Positions 1-8,599 of a DNA stretch of 41,453 nt are shown one piece after another. The notes under the pieces are model-generated. The model searched no databases and was not told the DNA's origin. It saw only the letters and a program-made list of their open reading frames with translations. Positions within the stretch are counted from its first letter, which is position 1, and each line of letters opens with the position of its first letter. This stretch comes from Nitrospirae bacterium RBG_16_64_22. Its GTDB lineage: Bacteria; Nitrospirota; RBG-16-64-22. Both the position numbers and the translations under genes were made by a program. Location: positions 5,171 to 46,623 of the forward strand of contig MHEK01000060.1 in assembly GCA_001803795.1 (NCBI GenBank). The letters are read 5' to 3'.

Positions 1-959
1 CAAAGAGGTCCCACCCCGTAGGCGGACGAAGCCCCTCCGCAGATCGCATCCAGAATCTCCCGCCCCCCCCGTTCCAGGATCCGCTTCGCGAGCGAGACGC
101 CGAGCGCATCGCTCCTGTCCGACGCGCCCTCGACCTGGTCTCGGATCACGGTTCGTCCATCCAGCGATGCAACCAGCCCAGAGATCATGAGCGATCCGCC
201 CGACACGACCGCATGGGCGGCGATCGGCACCTGGCCTCCTCCTTCGAGCCGTCTGAGAAAAGCCCGCTCGGCGCTGACCGCTGTCCTCGTTTCCGCGTGG
301 TTCAGCGCCTCCACGATCCGGCGGGTCTCCGGATCGTCCACGCGCGTCTCGATCCCGATCGCCCCCTGCCCCACGGCGGGGAGGAGCGCTTCGATTCCGA
401 GATACGCCGAGACGCGGCCGGCGAGCCCCATCCGCTTTAATCCCGCCGCGGCGAGGACGATCGCGTCGTAATCGCCCGAATCGAGCTTCCGGACGCGCGT
501 GTCCACGTTCCCCCGGAGCGTCGCTATTTCGAGATCGGGCCGCAGGTGGAGAAGCTGGGCCTGCCGCCGGAGGGAGCTCGTCCCCACCCGCGCGCATTTC
601 GGGAGTTCGTCGAGCGAAGCGCCCCTTTGGGCGAGCAGGGCGTCGCGCGGGGCTTCGCGCTCGAGGACGGCGGCAAGTCCCAGCCCATCCGGAAAGAAGG
701 CGGGAACATCCTTGAGGGAATGGACGGCGAGATCGACTTCGCCCGAGAGGAGCGCCTCCTCGATCTCTTTCACGAAGAGGCCCTTCCCGCCCACCTGGGC
801 CAAGGGGGAATCGAGGATCTTGTCGCCCGTCGTCTTGATCATGACGATCTCGACCTCCAGTTCCTCGTTCGCGCCCTTGAGAAGGCCTGAGACGTGGTTC
901 GCCTGCCAGAGGGCCAGCGCGCTTCCCCGCGTCCCGATCCGGACCCTGCTCTTTTTCAT
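1..959 (-). CDS. hemC: Porphobilinogen deaminase (hydroxymethylbilane synthase), 3' end outside window
   Basis: Cytosolic heme-pathway enzyme that polymerises four porphobilinogens into hydroxymethylbilane. The frame reads 319 codons from ATG 959 without a stop, so the C-terminus lies beyond base 1. Family landmarks are present: RIGTRGSALALWQA at the N-terminus, VDLAVHSLKDVP with the catalytic Asp, GTSSLRRQAQL, LRGNVDTRVRKL and LPAVGQGAIGIE. Its ATG overlaps the hemA stop (ATGA), so the two are translationally coupled. Odd point: the family motif LEGGCQVPI reads LEGGGQVPI, so residue 242, the cysteine that holds the dipyrromethane cofactor, is Gly (codon at 234-236). Identity as HemC is secure; activity is in question. 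Confidence 0.95.
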   Translation of the reverse strand, partial: MKKSRVRIGTRGSALALWQANHVSGLLKGANEELEVEIVMIKTTGDKILDSPLAQVGGKGLFVKEIEEALLSGEVDLAVHSLKDVPAFFPDGLGLAAVLEREAPRDALLAQRGASLDELPKCARVGTSSLRRQAQLLHLRPDLEIATLRGNVDTRVRKLDSGDYDAIVLAAAGLKRMGLAGRVSAYLGIEALLPAVGQGAIGIETRVDDPETRRIVEALNHAETRTAVSAERAFLRRLEGGGQVPIAAHAVVSGGSLMISGLVASLDGRTVIRDQVEGASDRSDALGVSLAKRILERGGREILDAICGGASSAYGVGPL

Positions 960-2380
960 CCCGCCCCTCCGGGGGCGGAGGACTGAGGACCGGTCGGCGA
1001 ACCTTCTCCCGGCGAATCCCCTCCCGACCCGCCTTTGTCAAAGGGAGGACCGCCGGCATCCCTCTCCTTGCCTGCCTTGCGGTGATGGGGCGGGAAGTTC
1101 TCGTCCAGGTTGAAGAGGCGCCGCGCGGCGGCGATGAACGCCTCGCCCTCCGAGACGCCCGCTTCCGCCTTGATCGCCACGATGGCGGGGTGAAGGATCT
1201 TCCGGACGATCGCCTGCGTGAGGGCGTCGATGGCCTGCCGCCCCTTCTCGTCGATCCCGTTGAGACGCGCAAAGGTCTTCTCCAGCTCGGCCCGCCGGAC
1301 GGCCTCCGCCTTCTCAGAAAGGGCCGTGACCGTCGGAACGGCCGACAGTCCTCTGCTCCGGTCGAGGAACGCGTCTGCTTCCTGGGCGACGATCGCCTCC
1401 GCCCTCTCCGCCTCCATCCGCCGGTTGTCGAGATTCTGGTCGACGACCGCCTGAAGGTCGTCGATATTATAGAGGTAGACGTTCTCGAGATCGCCGACGT
1501 CGGCGTCGATGTCTCGCGGAACGGCGATGTCGATGAAGAAGATCGGACGGCCCTTCCGCTCGCGCATGATCCGCTGGACGGTCTCGGCGTGGATGATCGT
1601 CCGGGGGGCGTCGGTGCAGGAGATGGCGATGTCCGCCTCGCGGAGGGCGCCCGGAAACTCCTCGAACGAGATCGCGCGCCCTCCCAGCTCGTCGGCCAGG
1701 CCCGCCGCCCGTTCGATCGTCCGGCTCGCCACGAGGACCTTCTTCGCGCCTGCCGCGACGAGGTGCCGCGCGGCCAGCTCCCCCATCTCGCCGGCCCCGA
1801 TCAGCAGGACCTCCTTTTGGCCCAGGTCGTCGAAGATCTGCTTCGCCAGCTCGACGGCGGCGTAGCTCACCGAGACGGCGTTCTCGGCGATCCGGGTCTC
1901 CGTGCGCACCCTCTTGGCGACCTGGATCGCCTTCTGGAAGAGGCGGTTCAACACCGGCCCCGTCGTCCCCGCTTCCATCGCCGCCTCGAAGGCGCTCTTG
2001 AACTGCCCGAGGACCTGCGGCTCGCCGAGGACCATCGAGTCCAGGCTTGACGCCACGCGGAAGAGATGGCGCACCGCGTCGCGCCCGGCGTGGACGTAGA
2101 GGACCGGGTCCAGCACTTCGCGCGGAATCCCGTGGTGTCGCGAGAGGAACTCCCGGACATCGGCGATGAAGGGATCGGCCGAACGCTCGCCAGAGCCCCC
2201 GGGACGGGCGACGACCTCCACCCTGTTGCACGTGGACAGGAAAGCCACCTCGTCCGAGCCGGACAGCCCCCGGAGCCCTTCCAGCGCGTCGGCGAGGCTC
2301 CGCTGGGAGACGGCCAGGCGTTCGCGCACCTCGACCGGGGCCGTTTTGTAGCTGACGCCCATGACGATGACGTTGTTCAC
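956..2380 (-). CDS. hemA: Glutamyl-tRNA reductase
   Basis: Reduces glutamyl-tRNA(Glu) to glutamate-1-semialdehyde with NADPH, the first committed step of C5-route tetrapyrrole synthesis. The 474-residue product has the N-terminal catalytic domain with STCNR (catalytic Cys51), a Rossmann domain with GAGEMG, and the C-terminal dimerisation helices. The last 40 or so residues form a low-complexity Gly/Pro/Ser tail containing PPFDKGG, encoded by a palindromic repeat that has entered the 3' end of the gene. It lies 12 bp after the ccsA-like gene and overlaps hemC, forming one minus-strand operon. Confidence 0.96.
   Translation of the reverse strand: MNNVIVMGVSYKTAPVEVRERLAVSQRSLADALEGLRGLSGSDEVAFLSTCNRVEVVARPGGSGERSADPFIADVREFLSRHHGIPREVLDPVLYVHAGRDAVRHLFRVASSLDSMVLGEPQVLGQFKSAFEAAMEAGTTGPVLNRLFQKAIQVAKRVRTETRIAENAVSVSYAAVELAKQIFDDLGQKEVLLIGAGEMGELAARHLVAAGAKKVLVASRTIERAAGLADELGGRAISFEEFPGALREADIAISCTDAPRTIIHAETVQRIMRERKGRPIFFIDIAVPRDIDADVGDLENVYLYNIDDLQAVVDQNLDNRRMEAERAEAIVAQEADAFLDRSRGLSAVPTVTALSEKAEAVRRAELEKTFARLNGIDEKGRQAIDALTQAIVRKILHPAIVAIKAEAGVSEGEAFIAAARRLFNLDENFPPHHRKAGKERDAGGPPFDKGGSGGDSPGEGSPTGPQSSAPGGAG
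1028..1048. repeat. REP-like palindrome inside the 3' end of hemA
   Basis: The core CCTTTG-T-CAAAGG (1032-1044) with flanking C and G runs is translated on the minus strand as PPFDKGG within HemA. It resembles the palindrome at 28600-28620 and belongs to the short C-run/TTTGA/AAAG/G-run palindromes scattered through many environmental genomes. The reading frame is preserved through it. Confidence 0.6.
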
Positions 2381-2392
2381 GGTTTCGACTCG

Positions 2393-3208
2393 TCAGGCAA
2401 AGGTGTGAAGACCCCTGTAGAGCAGGGCGACGCCGAAGAAAGCCGCCAGGATGAGGCCGAGTCCCGCGACCCCCAGAACGGAGGCCCGATGCCCCCGCCA
2501 GCCCAGAACGATCCGCCCGCTCATGATCAGGCCGTAGAGGAGCCACGTCCCGAAGCCCAGTATCTGTTTCGGATCCCAGAACCAGAGGAGGCCCGGGGCG
2601 TGAGTCGCCAGGATCGATCCGGAGATGATCCCGATCGTCACGAGGGGGAACCCGATCGAAACGACCCGGAACGAGAGCTGGTCCAGGAGCTCCAGCGGAG
2701 GAAGACGCCGCGCCCAGCCCGTGATCCGCTTCGCCTTGAGCGCCCGCTCGTGGAAGAGATAGAGAAGGGAGACCAGCCCGGCCAGGACGAACGCCGCGTG
2801 GCCCGCGAGGATGAAAAGTGCGTGGAACCGGAACCAGACGCTCCGAAGCGCGGGAGAAAGGCCCGCCGCCTCCTTCGGAAGATGGGAGGCGGACGCGAGG
2901 GCGATGAAGACGAACGGGATGACGAAGGCCCCCAGGACCCGCGTCCGCGTGCGCCCCTCGACGACAAGGTAGGCGAGCATGAGGGTCCAGGTGAAAAAGA
3001 GCGTGGTCTCGAAGAGGCTTGTCGCCGGGAGCGTCCCCGCCCGGACATACCGCGCAACGATCGCGAGCGTGTGGACGGCGAACCCCGCCAGGGCGGCGTA
3101 GAACGCCGCGCGGCCGATCTTCTCGCCGGGAACGAGGACGGCCCCGAGGACCAGGCCCATGGCGAGCGCGTAGGCGGCCAGAGTCGCGTAGAAAAGGTGG
3201 AGATCCAT
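2393..3208 (-). CDS. CcsA/ResC-like cytochrome c assembly protein (HemX-type position)
   Basis: Integral membrane protein of 271 residues with about eight hydrophobic segments. It has the WFWDPKQ signature of the heme-handling CcsA/CcmC/CcmF superfamily (family WxWD, usually WDPKE; here WDPKQ) and conserved membrane histidines such as those in WFRFHALFILAGHAAF. Known relatives present heme to cytochrome c outside the membrane; the relative encoded next to hemA in some bacteria (HemX) influences HemA level. Its place 12 bp upstream of hemA in the same operon fits either role. No CcsB/ResB partner is in the window. Confidence 0.85.
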   Translation of the reverse strand: MDLHLFYATLAAYALAMGLVLGAVLVPGEKIGRAAFYAALAGFAVHTLAIVARYVRAGTLPATSLFETTLFFTWTLMLAYLVVEGRTRTRVLGAFVIPFVFIALASASHLPKEAAGLSPALRSVWFRFHALFILAGHAAFVLAGLVSLLYLFHERALKAKRITGWARRLPPLELLDQLSFRVVSIGFPLVTIGIISGSILATHAPGLLWFWDPKQILGFGTWLLYGLIMSGRIVLGWRGHRASVLGVAGLGLILAAFFGVALLYRGLHTFA

Positions 3209-3334
3209 TGACGGTTCACGCCTCGATGGGGGGACAAGCTTTTGAATTATAGACGACCGCTTGGAGTCAAGGCAAGGCGGCGGAATGAGGAACCTTTCGG
3301 GGCTTCAATGGACCATTCCCCGATTGCCCGGCTT

Positions 3335-4234
3335 TCAGTCCGGTGGAGACGAGACGCCAGCCCTCGCCAGGATCGAAACGAACGTCTCCTCGACCGGGCT
3401 CAGGGCCGCTCCTTTTCGATGAACGATGCCTAGGACGCGCGTGATCGGCGGGCCGGAGAGAGGCCGGACGGCGAGCCGTCTTCCCCGGGCCGCCTCGGCC
3501 ACGGCCGTCTCGGGGAGGATCGCGATCCCCAGCCCCATCTCGACGGAGACGCGGATCGTGTCGAGGTAGGGTATCTCCTGGACGGAGCCGAGGGGAACTT
3601 TCGCTTTCCGGAAGGCGGACTCGATCGCCGCCCGCGTCGTCGTTCCAACCTGCGGGAGAAGAAGAGGCTCTCCCGACAACCGGCCCAATGGGACTTGCTT
3701 GAGCGCGGCGAGAGGATGGCCGATCGGCAGGGCGGCGACGAAACGGTCCTCCCAGGCGGGTCTCACGACGAGGCCGGCCCGCCTGGATGGAAGCGTCACG
3801 ACGCCGATGTCGACCTCTCCCGAAACGACCTTTTCGACGATCTCTTCCGACCCACCGTACACGACGCGGAGGAGGACGTCGGTGTGCCTCCGGCGGAACT
3901 CCCTCATGGGCGCGGGCAAACGATGGAGGGCGATGTGATGGCTCGTCCCGAGGACGAGAGATCGCCGCGCGGCCCCCGCCGCCTCGCGGACCCGCCGGGA
4001 GACTTCCTCGACGTGGTGGAGGATCGAAGCGGCGTCCCGGCGCAACTGCCGTCCCGCCGCGGTCAACCGGAGCCCCCGGCCGGCCCGCTCGAAGAGGCGC
4101 GCCCCAAGGTCCTCTTCGAAGAGCTTGATCTGCCTGCTTAGCGCCGGCTGACTGCGGTGCCGCCTGTCCGCCGCGGCCCGGATGCTCCCCGTTTCGACGA
4201 CCGCCAGGAATGTCCGAAGCGCTTCCAGATCCAT
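3335..4234 (-). CDS. LysR-family transcriptional regulator, divergent from leuCD
   Basis: The 299-residue protein has an N-terminal winged helix-turn-helix (MDLEALRTFLAVVETGS..., with the SQPALSRQIKLFEEDLG recognition region) and a C-terminal substrate-binding domain from about residue 90. It starts 96 bp from leuC and is divergently transcribed, the usual layout when a LysR protein controls the neighbouring operon and itself. Inference: it regulates leuCD in response to a leucine-pathway metabolite. The effector cannot be told from sequence. The preceding gap (3209-3334) shows no gene. Confidence 0.93.
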   Translation of the reverse strand: MDLEALRTFLAVVETGSIRAAADRRHRSQPALSRQIKLFEEDLGARLFERAGRGLRLTAAGRQLRRDAASILHHVEEVSRRVREAAGAARRSLVLGTSHHIALHRLPAPMREFRRRHTDVLLRVVYGGSEEIVEKVVSGEVDIGVVTLPSRRAGLVVRPAWEDRFVAALPIGHPLAALKQVPLGRLSGEPLLLPQVGTTTRAAIESAFRKAKVPLGSVQEIPYLDTIRVSVEMGLGIAILPETAVAEAARGRRLAVRPLSGPPITRVLGIVHRKGAALSPVEETFVSILARAGVSSPPD

Positions 4235-4330
4235 TCAATTATTTTATCATTGTGAAAGAATTATTCAACTTTTCTTATATGCGGCCCTCTGGCATAATTC
4301 CATTCGAGACGGCAACCGTTAGGAGGTCCA
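4235..4330 (+). promoter_or_regulatory. AT-rich divergent LysR/leuC promoter-operator region
   Basis: This 96-bp gap is much richer in A+T than its surroundings. A TTG-N13-CAA inverted motif at 4250-4268 is the kind of dyad LysR proteins bind, and ATTCAA occurs twice. A -10-like CATAAT at 4293-4298 has only a poor -35 (TTTTCT) 17 bp upstream, as expected for an activator-dependent leuC promoter. AGGAGGT at 4321-4327 is the leuC ribosome-binding site. Confidence 0.5.
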
Positions 4331-5731
4331 ATGTCTTTTACGCTTCTCGACAAGATCTGGAACGCGCACGTCGTCCGGGAGGAGCCGGGCGGGGCGGCGA
4401 TTCTCTACATCGACCGCCATCTCGTTCACGAAGTCACTTCACCCCAGGCCTTCGAGGGGCTCCGGATGGCGGGCCGGAAGGTCCGGCGGGCCGAGGCGAC
4501 GTTCGCCGTCCCCGACCACAACGTCCCGACGAAGGACCGGGAGAAGGGAATCACCGATCCCGTCTCCGCCCTCCAGGTGGAGACCCTCCGGCGGAACTGC
4601 CGCGAGTTCGGCGTCACCCTCTTCGACATGGGCGACAAGCGCCAGGGGGTCGTCCACGTCATGGCCCCGGAGCAGGGAATCTCGCTCCCCGGCGCGACGA
4701 TCGTCTGCGGCGACTCTCACACGGCGACGCACGGGGCCATGGGGGCGCTGGCCTTCGGGATCGGGACGAGCGAGGTGGAGCACGTCCTCGCGACCTCCTG
4801 CCTCGTCCAGAAGAAGCCGAAGACGATGGAGATCCGCGTGGAGGGCCGCCCGCATCCGGCCGTGACGGCCAAGGACCTGATCCTCGCCATCATCGGGCGG
4901 ATCGGCACGGCGGGCGGCACGGGGTACGCGGTCGAGTTCACGGGGGAGGCGGTCCGCGCCCTCTCGATGGAAGGGCGGATGACGCTCTGCAACATGGCGA
5001 TCGAGGCCGGGGCACGCTCCGGGATGGTCGCGCCCGACGAAAAAACGTTCGAGTACTTGAAGGGGAGGCCCTACGCGCCCAAGGGGGCGGACTGGGACGC
5101 AGCCGTCAAGTCGTGGAGAGCGCTCCCGTCCGATCCGGGGGCGCCGTACGATCGTTCGATCGTCGTTCGCGCGGAGGAGATCGCTCCCCAAGTCACGTGG
5201 GGGACGAGCCCGGAGATGGTCGCGCCGGTCGACGGCCGGGTCCCCGACCCGGCGGAGGAGAAGGATCCCGTCCGCCGCGTCGCGATTGAAAACGCCCTGG
5301 GCTACATGGGCCTCTCGCCGAACACGCCGATCACCGAGATCCCGATCGACCGCGTCTTCATCGGCTCCTGCACGAACGGCCGGATCGAGGACCTGCGCGA
5401 GGCGGCCCGCGCCGCGAGGGGAAAACGTGTCGCGGCCGGCGTCTCGGCCATGGTCGTCCCCGGCTCGGGCCTCGTGAAGGAGCAGGCCGAGCGGGAGGGT
5501 CTCGATGGAATCTTCATTGAGGCGGGATTCGAGTGGCGGGAACCGGGGTGCTCCATGTGCCTGGCGATGAACGACGACGTCCTCGCGCCGGGCGAAAGGT
5601 GCGCCTCGACGTCGAACCGGAACTTCGAGGGTCGGCAGGGAAAAGGCGGACGCACGCACCTCGTCTCCCCCGCAATGGCCGCCGCCGCGGCGGTCCAGGG
5701 GCGCTTCGTTGACGTGAGAAAGGAGCAGTGA
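4331..5731 (+). CDS. leuC: 3-isopropylmalate dehydratase large subunit
   Basis: Isomerises 2-isopropylmalate to 3-isopropylmalate in leucine synthesis as a heterodimer with LeuD, using a [4Fe-4S] cluster. The product has 466 residues, the length of the enterobacterial enzyme. The cluster cysteines fall at 347 (GSCTNGR), 407 and 410 (PGCSMC), and the aconitase-family [13 protein letters not shown] motif is intact. The start is fixed by AGGAGGT just upstream. The stop overlaps the leuD start. Confidence 0.98.
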   Translation: MSFTLLDKIWNAHVVREEPGGAAILYIDRHLVHEVTSPQAFEGLRMAGRKVRRAEATFAVPDHNVPTKDREKGITDPVSALQVETLRRNCREFGVTLFDMGDKRQGVVHVMAPEQGISLPGATIVCGDSHTATHGAMGALAFGIGTSEVEHVLATSCLVQKKPKTMEIRVEGRPHPAVTAKDLILAIIGRIGTAGGTGYAVEFTGEAVRALSMEGRMTLCNMAIEAGARSGMVAPDEKTFEYLKGRPYAPKGADWDAAVKSWRALPSDPGAPYDRSIVVRAEEIAPQVTWGTSPEMVAPVDGRVPDPAEEKDPVRRVAIENALGYMGLSPNTPITEIPIDRVFIGSCTNGRIEDLREAARAARGKRVAAGVSAMVVPGSGLVKEQAEREGLDGIFIEAGFEWREPGCSMCLAMNDDVLAPGERCASTSNRNFEGRQGKGGRTHLVSPAMAAAAAVQGRFVDVRKEQ

Positions 5732-6345
5732 TGGAGCCGTTTACCGTTCTCGAATCAGTTTACATGCCCCTCGACCGTCCCAACGTCGACACGGACGCGA
5801 TCATTCCCAAACAGTTCCTCAAGACGATCGAGCGGACGGGGCTGGGGAAAAACCTTTTCTTCGACTGGCGGTACAGGGAGGACGGAAGCCCGGACCCGGC
5901 GTTCGTCCTGAACGATCCATGCTACCACGAGGCGCGGATCCTTCTCGCGCGTGAGAACTTCGGCTGCGGCTCGTCGCGGGAGCACGCCCCCTGGGCGCTC
6001 CTCGACTACGGCTTCCGCTGCATCATCGCGCCGTCGTTCGCCGACATCTTCTACAACAACTGCTTCAAGAACGGGATCCTCCCGGTCGTCCTGTCCGCGG
6101 ACGACGTGGACCGCCTCTTCCGCGACGTTGCGAAAACGCCCGGATGCCGCGTGAGCGTCGACCTCGCGTCCCAGACGGTCATCACCCAGGACGGATCGGT
6201 CCACGCCTTCCAGATCGACCCCTTCCGGAAGGAATGCCTCCTCAAGGGATTGGACGAGATCGGCCTGACCCTCCGGCACGAACCGGAGATCGCCGCGTAC
6301 GAGACCCGGCGCCGCGCCGAGGCCCCCTGGCTGTTCGCCCTTTAG
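5731..6345 (+). CDS. leuD: 3-isopropylmalate dehydratase small subunit
   Basis: Small subunit of the LeuCD isomerase, 204 residues, with the swivel domain. Typical motifs are [14 protein letters not shown] and [15 protein letters not shown] chose ATG 5731 because AGGAG (5721-5725) sits 5 bp upstream; a GTG three bases earlier (5728) would be too close. The leuC TGA overlaps this ATG by one base, so the subunits are translationally coupled. Confidence 0.97.
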   Translation: MEPFTVLESVYMPLDRPNVDTDAIIPKQFLKTIERTGLGKNLFFDWRYREDGSPDPAFVLNDPCYHEARILLARENFGCGSSREHAPWALLDYGFRCIIAPSFADIFYNNCFKNGILPVVLSADDVDRLFRDVAKTPGCRVSVDLASQTVITQDGSVHAFQIDPFRKECLLKGLDEIGLTLRHEPEIAAYETRRRAEAPWLFAL

Positions 6346-6357
6346 CCCGGCGATGTC

Positions 6358-7308
6358 ATGAAAGCCGACCCCCGCCTCGCCATGTCCCTCGTCCTCGACG
6401 AGATGTTCGACCTGGAGCTTTACAAACAGCTCCGGGCGATGACGGACGGCGGCCTCGCGCGGATGCTCGACGATCTCATCCCGATCGAGGTCAAGCACGT
6501 CAATTTCTGGCAGGAGTTCTTCGACCTTCGCGTGGACGGCCTCGACTTCGGACGAAGGATCAAACTCGGCCTGATCGCCGGGCTCTGCCGCCTCTTCGGC
6601 ACGACGGCCATCCACCTGGTCCTCGAGGCCACGGAGATCTACGGCCTCCGGAAATACCTCTCCATCTGGGACGTCTACAAGGACCAGCCGCTCGGCCAGG
6701 CTGTCCGGGAGGTCCTCACCGACGAGTTCAAACACGAGGACGCGATCGTCTCGGAACTCGTGGAGCGGAAGATCAATCCGGAAAAGATCCGGAACGTCTT
6801 CCTGGGATTCAACGACGGCCTGGTGGAAATCCTCGGCGCCGTGAGCGGCTTTTTCGCCGCCTTCGGCGAGGCCGCCTCGGTCCTGGTCGCGAGCCTCACG
6901 GTGGCCGTCGCGGGTTCTCTCTCCATGTCGGCCGGCGTCTTCGCCTCGACCAGCTCCGAGAAGGAAGTCGTCCGGATGGAGCGCGGAAAGGCCCGCTTCC
7001 TCGGAGGGGGGATGGAGACCGCTCCCGACGAGGACAAGCCTCTCTCCCTGGCCTTCGTCGTGGGCGTCAGTTATTTCATCGGCGCGATGGTCCCCGTTAT
7101 TCCCGTCCTCTTCGGCGCCCGGAGCCTCGTTCTCTCCGTCCTAATGGGGGGCGGCATGGCCGTCCTCGTCTCGCTCGTCCTGGCCTACCTGTCCGGAATG
7201 GACGTGAGGAAACGGATCGCCATGAACCTGCTCATCATTACTCTCGCGGTGAGCGTCACCTACGCGATCGGCCTGGCGGCCAAGAGCCTATGGGGAATTT
7301 CCGTCTAG
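6358..7308 (+). CDS. Ferritin-like / VIT1-CCC1 fusion protein (MbfA-type iron transporter)
   Basis: A 316-residue protein in two parts. The N-terminal 140 residues form a ferritin-like helical domain with carboxylate/His iron-ligand patterns (DEMFDLE, EVKH, DEFKHED). The C-terminal half is a VIT1/CCC1 membrane domain (FNDGLVEILGAVSGFFAAFG, five hydrophobic segments ending near residue 312). The same architecture is found in membrane-bound ferritin A (MbfA), which exports iron; I infer ferrous iron sensing plus transport out of the cytosol. It follows leuD by 12 bp and may be read from the leu promoter. Confidence 0.85.
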   Translation: MKADPRLAMSLVLDEMFDLELYKQLRAMTDGGLARMLDDLIPIEVKHVNFWQEFFDLRVDGLDFGRRIKLGLIAGLCRLFGTTAIHLVLEATEIYGLRKYLSIWDVYKDQPLGQAVREVLTDEFKHEDAIVSELVERKINPEKIRNVFLGFNDGLVEILGAVSGFFAAFGEAASVLVASLTVAVAGSLSMSAGVFASTSSEKEVVRMERGKARFLGGGMETAPDEDKPLSLAFVVGVSYFIGAMVPVIPVLFGARSLVLSVLMGGGMAVLVSLVLAYLSGMDVRKRIAMNLLIITLAVSVTYAIGLAAKSLWGISV

Positions 7309-7328
7309 CTCCATCGGCGGAGACCAGA

Positions 7329-8510
7329 ATGCCGCGCCCGCGACTGTCCGGCAAACAACGCGCGCTTCTCCTCGAAATCGTCTCCCAGCCGACAGCCCCG
7401 TTCCGGGAACACCGCGTCGCCGCCGTCGCGACGCGGACGCTTGAGGAAGCCCGCGTGCCGTTCTTCGAGGACCCAGCCGGGAACATCGTCGTCGGCGTCC
7501 CCTCAAGGCCGGCCTACGCGCGGCTGGTCCGGGAGAAAAGCAGAGAGCCCGTCCGCTTCTTCATGGCTCACATGGACCATCCCGGCTTCCACGGCCTTTC
7601 ATGGATCGCGGCGGACCGCCTCAAGGTGAAGTGGCACGGGGCGTCTCCGGTCGCACGACTGATCGGGGCCCCTGTCTGGATCGCCGCGGTTGATGGGAAC
7701 GAGGTCGGCGGCAGGATCGCCGCTGTAAAGCCCGCCCGGTCCGGCCGCGGGATCGACACGGCCGAGATTAGCGTAGACTCAGAGCCCTTCCCGCGACGCG
7801 ACGCGAAGACGGCCTTCGGCGGCTTCCGGTTCAAGTCACCCGTCTGGACAATCGGGAACCGGGTGTACGCGAGGGCGGCCGACGACCTCATCGGCGTCTT
7901 TACGCTTGTCTGGACGGCCATCGACGTCTTCTCCCCCAGGAAACGATCCTCGCCTCCGTTTGTCGGCCTCCTCACGCGGGCGGAGGAAGTGGGGTTCATC
8001 GGCGCCATCGCCCACTTCGAGAGGGGCTGGCTCGCGCGCGCCGGAAGACCGATCGTTTGCGTCAGCCTCGAAACTTCCCGGGCCCTCCCGGGGGCCGAGA
8101 TCGGCCGAGGCCCGGTCGTTCGGCTGGGGGACCGCCAGACCGTCTTCAACCCGGGGGAAACGGCGGTTCTTTCGACCGTCGCGGAAAAAACGCTCGGGAA
8201 GAACCACCAGCGCCGGATCATGGATGCCGGGACGTGCGAGGCGGCCGCGGCCCTCGCGTTCGGCTTTTCGGCCGTGGGAATCTCCGTCCCTCTCGGAAAC
8301 TATCACAACCAGTCGATCGAAGGCGGTCCCGACAGCCGAGGCCCCGGCGGCCCCGCTCCCGAATTCGTGGACCTCCGGGACGTGGCCGGCGAACTCGCCC
8401 TGTGCGCCGCCCTCCTGAAACCGGGCCTTCCGTGGGCCGACCCATGGCGGGCGCTCAGGAACCGCCTCCGGAAGCGCTTCGCCGCCTGCCGGCCGTTGCT
8501 CGACGGATAG
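7329..8510 (+). CDS. M42-like zinc aminopeptidase
   Basis: A 393-residue hydrolase of the co-catalytic metallopeptidase group. The metal-ligand landmarks run in order: AHMDHPGF (first His/Asp), ARAADDLIGV (bridging Asp), RAEEVGFIGA (catalytic Glu-Glu), SLETS (Asp/Glu position) and GNYHNQS (last His). This order matches family M42 glutamyl aminopeptidases. ATG 7329 starts just before the conserved region, 20 bp after the VIT gene. The ribosome site is weak, so the exact start is moderately certain. It probably trims cytosolic peptides. Confidence 0.8.
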   Translation: MPRPRLSGKQRALLLEIVSQPTAPFREHRVAAVATRTLEEARVPFFEDPAGNIVVGVPSRPAYARLVREKSREPVRFFMAHMDHPGFHGLSWIAADRLKVKWHGASPVARLIGAPVWIAAVDGNEVGGRIAAVKPARSGRGIDTAEISVDSEPFPRRDAKTAFGGFRFKSPVWTIGNRVYARAADDLIGVFTLVWTAIDVFSPRKRSSPPFVGLLTRAEEVGFIGAIAHFERGWLARAGRPIVCVSLETSRALPGAEIGRGPVVRLGDRQTVFNPGETAVLSTVAEKTLGKNHQRRIMDAGTCEAAAALAFGFSAVGISVPLGNYHNQSIEGGPDSRGPGGPAPEFVDLRDVAGELALCAALLKPGLPWADPWRALRNRLRKRFAACRPLLDG

Positions 8511-8522
8511 ACTTCTTTGGGC

Positions 8523-8551
8523 TTGCCGAATGGGGGCGCGTGGCCTAATGT
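8523..8551 (+). promoter_or_regulatory. Candidate sigma-70 promoter
   Basis: TTGCCG (8523-8528) and TAATGT (8546-8551) are separated by 17 bp, which places a start near 8558 for the thioredoxin-HEAT gene. That leaves GTG 8564 almost leaderless and favours ATG 8600 as the start codon. Confidence 0.5.
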
Positions 8552-8599
8552 AGTTCGGCCCTCGTGTTTACACAACCTGTCGCCGGGAAATCCGCTCCA

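Noticed and set aside
1082-3211. Long plus-strand ORFs opposite hemA and the ccsA-like gene
   Set aside because: They are rich in Arg/Asp/Pro, lack ribosome sites and mirror well-supported minus-strand genes; typical of GC-rich antisense frames.
6144-7328. Long open frame running in front of the M42 peptidase gene
   Set aside because: It is an out-of-frame shadow of leuD and the iron transporter gene; family similarity starts only at ATG 7329.
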